The translations under genes were made by a program, and so were the position numbers. Positions 9,596 through 16,976 of a DNA stretch of 64,000 nucleotides are shown piece after piece. The stretch is from GCA-2733415 sp964276095 (lineage in GTDB: Bacteria > Bacteroidota > Bacteroidia > Flavobacteriales > Flavobacteriaceae), in the NCBI GenBank assembly GCA_964276095.1, contig CAXYDR010000003.1, positions 1,240,001 through 1,304,000 on the forward strand. Direction: 5' to 3'. Within the stretch, counting starts at the first letter, position 1. Each line of letters begins with the position of its first letter. The notes under the pieces were generated by a model. The model was not told the origin of the DNA. It saw only the letters and a program-made list of their open reading frames with translations, and searched no databases.

Positions 9596-10003
9596 TTACT
9601 TCTTCAATAAATCTCTGATTTCTCCTAATAAATCTTCTTGAGAAGGACCTGCGGGTGCTGGTGCAGCTTCCTCTTCTTTTTTCTTTGTTGCGTTAACTCC
9701 TTTTACAAGTAAGAACATTACAAATGCTACAATAATAAAGTCGATAACGTTGGTTAAAAATGCTCCCCATAAAACAGAAACAGCACCTTCTACGACACCT
9801 TCAGCATTTGCAACACCTTCTTTTATCACGTATTTTAAATCTTTTAAATCTGAATTGAAAATTAAACCGATTAAAGGAGAAACGATTCCTCCTGTAAATG
9901 CAGTAACTACTTCTTTAAAAGCAGCTCCCATAACAAAACCTACAGCAATGTCAATAAGATTTCCTTTCATTGCGAAATCTTTAAATTCTTTCATCATGCT
10001 CAT
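9596..10003 (-). CDS. mscL: large-conductance mechanosensitive channel MscL
   Basis: 135 residues. The N-terminus MSMMKEFKDFAMKGN aligns with the S1 amphipathic helix of MscL and supports the first ATG. TM1 (about 17-45, with IAVGFVMGAAF) and TM2 (about 80-102) flank a periplasmic loop, and the C-terminus is a cytoplasmic helix ending EIRDLLKK. It is the homopentameric emergency valve against hypo-osmotic shock in the inner membrane. A -7-like TACATTCG, one base off consensus, lies upstream, and a strong terminator follows. Confidence 0.96.
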   Translation of the reverse strand: MSMMKEFKDFAMKGNLIDIAVGFVMGAAFKEVVTAFTGGIVSPLIGLIFNSDLKDLKYVIKEGVANAEGVVEGAVSVLWGAFLTNVIDFIIVAFVMFLLVKGVNATKKKEEEAAPAPAGPSQEDLLGEIRDLLKK

Positions 10004-10093
10004 AATTATCTGTTTTTTTTAAAATTAGTTAGACTAAATACGAATGTACAGTATTTTTTTTAATGTAAAATATTATGTTAAAATTAGATGATT

Positions 10094-11200
10094 TTATCGT
10101 TGAATTACGCGTTTTATCCGACGAGAGGTGGCTGTTATGACCTCGTAAGAAATTGTATTGACGGATTGAGCTAAACTTGAAGCTGAATGTGATCCATCAT
10201 AAATAATAACTTCATCAGTTTCTTTGCATTTAATTGTAGTTACATCAACCATAATCATATCCATACAAACATTACCAATAATAGGTGCTTTTTGATTGTT
10301 TATATATACGAAGCCTTTACCATTTCCATATTGTCGAGAAATTCCATCAGCATGACCAATGGGTATTGTTGCAGTTTTAGTAGTTTTATTTGCAATATAA
10401 CCTCTATTATATCCTAAACTTTCCCCTTTTTGAATAGTGTGAATTTGAGAAATGATAGATTTCAAAGCTGCTATTGGCTTTAAGTTTTTATTATGAATTT
10501 CAGAATTTCCAAATCCATATAATCCTATCCCAGTACGCACCATATTAAAATGAGCTTCAGGATAATTTAAGATTCCAGATGTATTGGTTAAATGAGCAAA
10601 TGGCTTTTCATTTGACAAATTTTCAAAATCAGTTTTTATAGTTTTAAAAAGTTGAATTTGTTGTTGTGTAAATTCTTGTTCGTTTAAATCTTCACTAGCT
10701 GCTAAATGAGAAAAAATAGAAGTTACTTTTATAACATTAGTTGCGTTAGTAATATCAGTAATTTGTTCAATTGTGTTAGCTTCAAAACCTAACCTATTTA
10801 AACCTGTGTTAAATTTAATATGAATAGGGTAGTTATTTTGTTTAAGCTCCGTCGCTAGAGTAACAAATTCCTTTAAGACTCTAAAATTATATAAGTTAGG
10901 CTCTAAACAATGTTCAATTAAAAGTTTGAAATTTACTGATTGCGGATGTAATACTAAAATGGGTTTGTGGATACCAGCTTTACGTAATTGAATTCCTTCA
11001 CTTACATAAGCAACAGCCAAATAATCAACATCTAAAAGTTGTAAATAGTTAGCTATAGTTTCAGCATCACTACCATAAGCAAATGCTTTTACAACGGCTA
11101 AAACTTTAGTTTGTGGTTGTAGTTTACTCTTAATAAACTCAAAATTATGCTTGAGTTTATTTAAATCTATTTCTAAAACTGTTTCTTGAGTTTTTGCCAT
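10094..11200 (-). CDS. alr: alanine racemase
   Basis: 368 residues. The PLP-binding Lys38 sits in VVKAFAYG (usual form VKANAYG), and the C-terminal domain carries GYNRGY and GNVCMDMIMVDVT around the second active-site region. Converts L- to D-alanine for peptidoglycan. It starts 12 bp after the tdk stop on the same strand, so tdk-alr is probably one transcript. Length and both domains are complete, with no MurF fusion (some Bacteroidota carry one). Confidence 0.95.
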   Translation of the reverse strand: MAKTQETVLEIDLNKLKHNFEFIKSKLQPQTKVLAVVKAFAYGSDAETIANYLQLLDVDYLAVAYVSEGIQLRKAGIHKPILVLHPQSVNFKLLIEHCLEPNLYNFRVLKEFVTLATELKQNNYPIHIKFNTGLNRLGFEANTIEQITDITNATNVIKVTSIFSHLAASEDLNEQEFTQQQIQLFKTIKTDFENLSNEKPFAHLTNTSGILNYPEAHFNMVRTGIGLYGFGNSEIHNKNLKPIAALKSIISQIHTIQKGESLGYNRGYIANKTTKTATIPIGHADGISRQYGNGKGFVYINNQKAPIIGNVCMDMIMVDVTTIKCKETDEVIIYDGSHSASSLAQSVNTISYEVITATSRRIKRVIQR

Positions 11201-11212
11201 TAATAAGCTGTT

Positions 11213-11836
11213 TTAAACAATAACCTCATCAGAATCTACATCAAGGTCTTTTATACTTTCCTTTAGCATTGCTTTATAATACGCAGCTCTACTTAAAGGC
11301 TCGTATTCTTCAGTTTCACCAAGTAAAACAATATCATCACTTGAAGCTTTACGATAACTGTATTGCGCTAAGTTTCCGGTATGTGTACATACGGCATGAA
11401 CCTTAGTTACATATTCGGCAGTTGCCATTAATGCAGGCATAGGGCCAAACGGATTTCCTTTAAAGTCCATATCTAATCCAGCTACAATTACACGAACTCC
11501 TTTGTTAGCTAAATCATTACAAACTTTTACAATTCCTTCATCAAAAAATTGTGCTTCATCAATACCAACTACATCACAACCATCAGCTAAAATTGGAATA
11601 TTTACTGCTGCAGGAACTGGAGTTGATCTAATTTCATTGGAATCATGCGATACAACCATCTCATCATCATATCTAGTATCAATAGAGGGTTTAAATATTT
11701 CAACGCGTTGTTTTGCAAACTGAGCACGTCTTAATCTTCTAATTAATTCTTCTGTTTTACCAGAAAACATAGATCCGCATACGACTTCAATCCAGCCAAA
11801 TTTTTCTTCATGATTTACGGTATTTTCTAGAAACAT
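11213..11836 (-). CDS. tdk: thymidine kinase, type II
   Basis: 207 residues. The P-loop GSMFSGKTEE is at 21-30 and DEAQFF, with the probable catalytic Glu94, at 93-98. It phosphorylates thymidine for salvage. The usual zinc-binding region is altered: only Cys150 remains in AVCTHTG, and the later CxxC pair is replaced by PLSRAAYY, so the structural zinc is probably absent. It heads a likely tdk-alr operon and is divergent from the hypothetical gene at 11979. A perfect -7 element (11871-11878) lies 35 bp upstream. Confidence 0.95.
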   Translation of the reverse strand: MFLENTVNHEEKFGWIEVVCGSMFSGKTEELIRRLRRAQFAKQRVEIFKPSIDTRYDDEMVVSHDSNEIRSTPVPAAVNIPILADGCDVVGIDEAQFFDEGIVKVCNDLANKGVRVIVAGLDMDFKGNPFGPMPALMATAEYVTKVHAVCTHTGNLAQYSYRKASSDDIVLLGETEEYEPLSRAAYYKAMLKESIKDLDVDSDEVIV

Positions 11837-11870
11837 AATAATTTAGGTATAGGTGTAATGATGTGTTTAA

Positions 11871-11878
11871 CAAAACTA
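11871..11878 (-). promoter_or_regulatory. -7 promoter element of tdk
   Basis: TAGTTTTG on the minus strand fits TAnnTTTG, 35 bp before the tdk start. No clear TTG is found at the usual spacing, so it is only half a promoter match. Confidence 0.45.
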
Positions 11879-11978
11879 CATAATTTTAATGTATTGACTC
11901 CTAAAAAATCTAAGACAATATCAATGCCTATTTTAGCGTTTATTTTAGTATATTTCAAGAAATTTACAAGAATATAAA

Positions 11979-12716
11979 ATGTTTAGTGAAGGTATGAAAG
12001 CATTACTTAAATCAGATTTACAAGCACTTGCCGAAAAAATTCAAAATTCATCAGAAAACACTTCGGTTTCAGAGATGCAAAATTTAGCAAAAGAATTGTA
12101 TGAAAAATTAACAGTTTTAAAATTTGTTGAGGAGAATCTTGATGTTCGAAAAGTAGCAGAACCTATTTCTGAAATAATTGTTGAAGAAAAAGAAGAAGAG
12201 ATAATTATAGAAGATGATTTTGGTGACTCAGGAATGTTATCTACACTAGATGAAGACTTGTTTGTTTCTGATGAAGGGATGGAAGAGCACTTTATAGAGT
12301 CAGCAACCGAAAAAATGATTGATATTGTTGCGCAAATGGAACCAGAAACGCAACAAATTGATGATATGTTTGAGGCAGTTATGGCACAACCATCTGTTGG
12401 TAAAGATGGTATGGAAACGGTTACTCCAACTCAGCGTGATATTGAGGTTTCTTCATCTAAATCGGGATCATTAAATGATCGATTAAAAAAAGGGATTACC
12501 ATAGGACTTAATGATCGTATTGCTTTTGTAAAACATTTATTTAACGGAAGTACAGAGGATTTTAACCGCGTGATATCTCAGTTAAACACTTCTTCAAGTG
12601 AATTAGAAGCTCTTGAGTTTTTAAACAATATGGTGAAGCCAGAATATAATAACTGGACTGGAAAAGAAGCATATGAACAACGTTTACTATCTTTTCTAGA
12701 AGGTAAGTTCTCTTAA
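11979..12716 (+). CDS. conserved hypothetical protein, acidic linker
   Basis: 245 residues, no signal peptide or membrane segment. Three parts are visible: an N-terminal helical region (1-60), a very acidic and probably disordered middle (about 65-160, with EEKEEEIIIEDDFGDSG), and a conserved-looking C-terminal domain (about 165-245) with GITIGLNDRIAFVKHLFNG, a second helix (EDFNRVISQLN) and WTGKEAYEQRLLSFLEGKF. I recall similar C-termini in other Bacteroidota proteins of unknown function. It is divergent from tdk and followed by 124 bp before rsmI. No function can be assigned. Confidence 0.8.
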   Translation: MFSEGMKALLKSDLQALAEKIQNSSENTSVSEMQNLAKELYEKLTVLKFVEENLDVRKVAEPISEIIVEEKEEEIIIEDDFGDSGMLSTLDEDLFVSDEGMEEHFIESATEKMIDIVAQMEPETQQIDDMFEAVMAQPSVGKDGMETVTPTQRDIEVSSSKSGSLNDRLKKGITIGLNDRIAFVKHLFNGSTEDFNRVISQLNTSSSELEALEFLNNMVKPEYNNWTGKEAYEQRLLSFLEGKFS

Positions 12717-12840
12717 GTAATTAGGGATGTTTATTTTCATCATAATATTTTATTAGCTAAACCTTAAAAACATTATTGTAAAGTGTGTGATATTGTATAA
12801 GGATTGTTAATCTTGCATTATTAATTTTTTCAATTACAGC

Positions 12841-13509
12841 ATGAGTAAATTATATATCGTACCAACTCCTATTGGTAACCTAGAAGACATGACTATTAGA
12901 GGAATAAGAGTGCTAAAAGAAGCAGACTTAATTCTTGCAGAAGACACTAGAACTTCAGGGAAGTTATTAAAACATTTTGAAATAGGTACTCAAATGCAAA
13001 GTCATCACATGCATAATGAGCATAGAACAGTAGCAAATGTTATTCAGAAGATAAAGTCTGGACAAGTAATAGCATTAATTTCTGATGCAGGTACACCAGC
13101 TATATCAGACCCAGGTTTTTTATTAACGAGAGCTTGTGTGAATGAAGGTATTGAAGTAGACTGTTTACCTGGAGCTACAGCGTTTGTCCCTGCTTTAGTG
13201 AACTCTGGACTCCCAAATGATAAATTTGTATTTGAAGGATTTTTACCTGTTAAAAAAGGAAGGCAAACACGTTTTAAGCTCTTAGCTGAAGAAACACGTA
13301 CCATCATTTTTTATGAATCTCCACATAAATTAGTAAAAACCTTAGGTCATTTTTGTGAATACTTCGGAGAAGATAGGCAAGTTTCTGTTTCTAGGGAGTT
13401 GACCAAACTATACGAAGAAACTGTTCGTGGTACCGCAAGAGAAGTACTTACGCATTACGAAAACAAACCTCCAAAAGGGGAAATTGTAGTAATTGTAGAG
13501 GGGAAATAA
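12841..13509 (+). CDS. rsmI: 16S rRNA (cytidine-1402-2'-O)-methyltransferase RsmI
   Basis: 222 residues. The tetrapyrrole-methylase fold is clear: LYIVPTPIGNLEDMT at the N-terminus, EADLILAEDTRTSG, LISDAGTPAISDPG and ECLPG-like VDCLPGATAFVPAL, then FEGFLP and FYESPHK. It 2'-O-methylates C1402 of 16S rRNA in the decoding centre. It is shorter than E. coli RsmI (about 286) and lacks the small C-terminal domain, which I believe is common in Bacteroidota. A near-consensus -7 (TAATCTTG) lies upstream. The tex gene follows after 66 bp on the same strand. Confidence 0.95.
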   Translation: MSKLYIVPTPIGNLEDMTIRGIRVLKEADLILAEDTRTSGKLLKHFEIGTQMQSHHMHNEHRTVANVIQKIKSGQVIALISDAGTPAISDPGFLLTRACVNEGIEVDCLPGATAFVPALVNSGLPNDKFVFEGFLPVKKGRQTRFKLLAEETRTIIFYESPHKLVKTLGHFCEYFGEDRQVSVSRELTKLYEETVRGTAREVLTHYENKPPKGEIVVIVEGK

Positions 13510-13575
13510 ATCAAATTATAGAATTTTGTAAATCATTTGAAAATCAGCTTTTCAAATAATCTTTATTGTTAAAAA

Positions 13576-15702
13576 ATGAACAAACTTCAATACATCATAA
13601 AAGCGACTCAGTTAGCAGAAAAAGGAATTGTTAACACCTTGAAATTGTTAGACGAAGATGCTACAATACCTTTTATTTCTAGGTATCGTAAAGAAATGAC
13701 AGGGAACTTTGATGAGGTTGCTATTGGAGATATAGTAAAATATAAAGGCTTATTTGAGGATTTAGAAAAACGAAAAAACACCATCCTAAAAGCAATAGAA
13801 GAGCAAGGTGGATTAACTTCAGAATTGAAGCATAAAATTGATAAAGTTATTGATTTAACTCAGTTAGAAGACATATATCTTCCTTATAAGAAAAAACGAA
13901 AAACAAAAGCAACGGAAGCTCGTGATAATGGATTAGAGCCATTGGCAAAAATTATCATGAAGCAGCAAGATTTAAATATTGAAACTACCGCTTCTCGATA
14001 TACTAAAGGAGTTGTGGCTGATAAGGACGAAGCTTTACAAGGAGCTCGTGATATTATTGCAGAATGGGTAAACGAAAATGAATTTGTGCGTCAGAAAATC
14101 AGACGTATGTATCAGCGAAAATCATTAGTATCTTCTAAAATTATTAAAGCGAAAGCAACTGATGAAAAAGCTCAGAAATACCAACAATATTTCGATTGGG
14201 ACGAGCCTTTGCATAAAGCACCATCACATAGATTATTGGCATTATTACGTGCGCAAAACGAAGGGTTTGTTCGTATAAAGGTAGCTGTTGATAAAGAAGA
14301 TGCTTTGGATAGTATTGATAAGACGGTAATTAAAACAGGAAGTCAGTCATGTGCCGATCAGATTTTTATTGCAATAGAGGACTCTTATAAACGATTATTA
14401 CAACCAGCTATAAGTAATGAGGTGTTAAAGGCTGCAAAGGAAAAAGCAGATGAAAAAGCTATTCAGGTATTTTCAAATAACTTGCGACAATTATTGCTAG
14501 GTTCTCCATTAGGAGAAAAACGAATTTTAGCTTTAGATCCGGGATTTAGAAGTGGTTGTAAAGTTGTGTGTTTGGATGAAAATGGCGATTTAAAACATGA
14601 TGAAGTTATTTATCCACATCCGCCACAAAACAAAGAAACTGAAGCTTTAAAAAAGATAAAATCATTAGTAAGTACTTATAAAATTGAAGCAATAGCTATT
14701 GGAAACGGTACAGCTTCAAGAGAAACAGAAGCCTTTGTAAAAAAGCTATGTTTAGATAAAGAAGTGCAAGTGTTTGTTGTTAATGAAGCTGGAGCGTCAG
14801 TATATTCTGCCTCAAAAATAGCACGTGATGAATTTCCAGATTATGATGTAACTGTAAGAGGAGCGGTATCTATTGGTAGGCGATTAGCTGATCCTTTGGC
14901 AGAGTTGGTTAAAATTGATCCGAAATCTATTGGTGTAGGACAATACCAACATGATGTTGACCAGTTGAAATTAAAGAAGGAATTGGATACGGTTGTAATG
15001 AGTTGTGTAAATACTATTGGAGTAAATGTAAATACAGCGAGTGCTCCGTTGTTAAGTTATGTATCAGGTATTGGAACTACAATTGCAGAAAATATTGTAA
15101 AATACCGAACAGAGAATGGAAGTATTCAGTCACGTGTAGAATTAAAAAAAGTACCTCGTTTAGGAGCTAAAGCTTTTGAGCAATCTGCAGGTTTTATGCG
15201 TATTATTGACGGAAAACATCCCTTAGATAATTCAGCAGTTCATCCGGAACGATATAAGTTGGTGGAACAAATGGCGAAAGATTTAAAAGTAAAACTTTCC
15301 GATTTGATAGGCGATAAACAGGCGATTTTAAAAATACCATTGGATAAATATTGTACTGAAGAAATTGGATTGCCTACGTTAAAGGATATCATTGAAGAGT
15401 TAGAAAAACCAGGGGTTGATCCAAGAAAAAAAGCTAAAGTATTTGAGTTTGCAGCTGATTTAAAGAAAATAGAAGATGTAAAAGTAGGTATGCACGTACC
15501 AGGGATTGTGAATAATATTACCAATTTTGGATGCTTTGTTGATATTGGTATCAAGCAAAGTGGATTAGTACATATTTCTAAGCTAGCAACTAAATTTATT
15601 TCTGACCCAAATGAAGTAGTGAAATTAAACCAACATGTAAGTGTAAAAGTTGTTGAGGTTGATATACAACGCGGAAGAATTCAGTTGAGTATGGTGGATT
15701 AG
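13576..15702 (+). CDS. tex: Tex family RNA-binding transcription accessory protein
   Basis: 708 residues with the standard Tex order: helical N-terminus with IPFISRYRKEMTGNFDE (about 28-45) and DIYLPYKKKRKTKATEARDNG; a YqgF/RNase H-like domain (about 320-450, with LALDPGFRSGCK); helix-hairpin-helix motifs (about 485-560, VNVNTASAPLLSYVSGIG); and a C-terminal S1 RNA-binding domain (about 635-708, VGMHVPGIVNNITNFGCFVD). Binds nucleic acid and influences transcription elongation. Its TAG stop overlaps the stop of the convergent NYN gene by 4 bp. Confidence 0.96.
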   Translation: MNKLQYIIKATQLAEKGIVNTLKLLDEDATIPFISRYRKEMTGNFDEVAIGDIVKYKGLFEDLEKRKNTILKAIEEQGGLTSELKHKIDKVIDLTQLEDIYLPYKKKRKTKATEARDNGLEPLAKIIMKQQDLNIETTASRYTKGVVADKDEALQGARDIIAEWVNENEFVRQKIRRMYQRKSLVSSKIIKAKATDEKAQKYQQYFDWDEPLHKAPSHRLLALLRAQNEGFVRIKVAVDKEDALDSIDKTVIKTGSQSCADQIFIAIEDSYKRLLQPAISNEVLKAAKEKADEKAIQVFSNNLRQLLLGSPLGEKRILALDPGFRSGCKVVCLDENGDLKHDEVIYPHPPQNKETEALKKIKSLVSTYKIEAIAIGNGTASRETEAFVKKLCLDKEVQVFVVNEAGASVYSASKIARDEFPDYDVTVRGAVSIGRRLADPLAELVKIDPKSIGVGQYQHDVDQLKLKKELDTVVMSCVNTIGVNVNTASAPLLSYVSGIGTTIAENIVKYRTENGSIQSRVELKKVPRLGAKAFEQSAGFMRIIDGKHPLDNSAVHPERYKLVEQMAKDLKVKLSDLIGDKQAILKIPLDKYCTEEIGLPTLKDIIEELEKPGVDPRKKAKVFEFAADLKKIEDVKVGMHVPGIVNNITNFGCFVDIGIKQSGLVHISKLATKFISDPNEVVKLNQHVSVKVVEVDIQRGRIQLSMVD

Positions 15703-16457
15703 TTTTTTTTAGTTCTAGTTGTCCTTTTTTCTTTATTCTTAACGAAAATCAATTTATTCCTGCTTTTTGGGTTTTCACGTTGTTCAATTTCGAAACTTCC
15801 AATAGATTTAATTAACGGAGTTAATTTTTCAAAACCATAATTTCTAGAATCAAAATTAGTCTGTTTTTTTTGAAGTAAACTTCCTACATCACCAAGGAAT
15901 GCCCAGCCATCTTCATCTGATGAATCAGTAATAGTAGTAGATAATAACTTAATAACTTTTGGAGTAATTTTATCAATACTCTCTTCTGTTTTGTTTTTCT
16001 TATTAACGTCTTCCTTCTTATTGGTTTGACCTCTAAGAATTTCTATGTATATGAACCTATCACAAGCTACGACAAAGGGTGTGGGTGTCTTTTTTTCACC
16101 TATTCCAATAACTTGCATTCCAGCTTCCCTTAATCTAGTAGCTAGTTTTGTGAAATCACTATCGCTTGAAACCAAACAAAAACCATTTACTTTTTCAGAA
16201 TATAGAATATCCATAGCATCAATAATCATGGCTGAATCAGTGGCGTTTTTCCCTGTTGTATACGCATACTGTTGAATTGGAGTAATTGCATTTTGAAGGA
16301 GTAGGTTTTTCCACTTCGACAAATGAGGGTTTGTCCAATCACCATAAATCCTTTTAATGGTTGGGTTTCCATATTTTGCAATTTCTTCCATCATCTCTTT
16401 TACATGAGCAGAAGGTATATTATCTCCATCTATTAGTACTGCTAAATTTAAATTCAT
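15699..16457 (-). CDS. NYN (LabA/DUF88-like) domain protein with C-terminal OST-HTH/LOTUS domain
   Basis: 252 residues. The N-terminal NYN/PIN-like nuclease domain (1-140) begins LAVLIDGDN with Asp10 and Asp12, then KNATDSAMIIDAMDIL and LVSSDSDFTKLATRLRE supply the remaining acidic residues expected of a metal-dependent RNase. A linker of basic and acidic residues is followed by a helical domain (about 165-240, with GSLLQKKQTNFDSRNYGFEK) matching the OST-HTH/LOTUS pattern, and a basic tail RTTRTKKN. RNA processing is likely from the family; the target is unknown. It is convergent with tex, sharing 4 bp. Confidence 0.88.
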   Translation of the reverse strand: MNLNLAVLIDGDNIPSAHVKEMMEEIAKYGNPTIKRIYGDWTNPHLSKWKNLLLQNAITPIQQYAYTTGKNATDSAMIIDAMDILYSEKVNGFCLVSSDSDFTKLATRLREAGMQVIGIGEKKTPTPFVVACDRFIYIEILRGQTNKKEDVNKKNKTEESIDKITPKVIKLLSTTITDSSDEDGWAFLGDVGSLLQKKQTNFDSRNYGFEKLTPLIKSIGSFEIEQRENPKSRNKLIFVKNKEKRTTRTKKN

Positions 16458-16471
16458 AAATCACTTTAATT
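16456..16471. repeat. 16-nt direct repeat, copy at the NYN gene start
   Basis: The 16-mer ATAAATCACTTTAATT covers the last two bases of the NYN start codon and its ribosome-site region. An identical copy lies at 19369-19384, just upstream of the histidine kinase gene. Together they bracket the kinase/GH18-remnant segment. Confidence 0.7.
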
Positions 16472-16507
16472 TTTAATAGTTTGAATATACGCTTTTTTAG
16501 CGGGATT

Positions 16508-16976
16508 TATTTATTGTTATACAGAGTTATATTTTGCTCTTCTAAATTTTTTTCAGTTAATAGGTTCCATAACTCTGGATAACCATTATCATATCCTAGA
16601 GCCCATATTCCAACGCCTCCAATTTTGTTTTTCTTTATCCAATCATATTTAATTGATAATGATTTTACATCTTCAAAAACAGTTGGAGATAGCTGTTAAC
16701 GCTGTCTTTAATAACAATATAACTTGGGGCACTTTTTAAATCAAATTGTATCGGAGTATTTAAAGAGTCAATATAAAATTCTCTTATTGATTTATACGGT
16801 GGATGAGATTTAAACCTTGTCACAATTGAATCTTTTTCAGGTTTTTTAGTATACCATTCGGCGCCGTAATGAGGTAACCCTACAATTAATTTATTGAGAT
16901 GAATGCCATTGTTTTTATAGTGATTAATGAATGTTTCAAGACCATTGCTATGTTCTATAGTGAAATTATACGACCA
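16508..16976 (-). pseudogene. glycoside hydrolase 18 remnant, truncated and frameshifted
   Basis: About 156 codons resemble the C-terminal third of a GH18 catalytic domain: FWSYNFTIEHSNG, then KLIVGLPHYGAEWYTKKPEKD, and near the end GGVGIWALGYDNGYPELWNLL. The last part is in a different frame from the first; the switch falls near 16685-16695 (segment length is 3n+1). The N-terminal half with the DxxDxDxE catalytic motif is absent. The remnant's 5' edge overlaps the last codons of the histidine kinase gene, so no independent start codon exists. It is therefore a non-functional relic, joined to the kinase gene by a deletion or recombination. The frame ends with a TAA at 16508. Confidence 0.8.
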
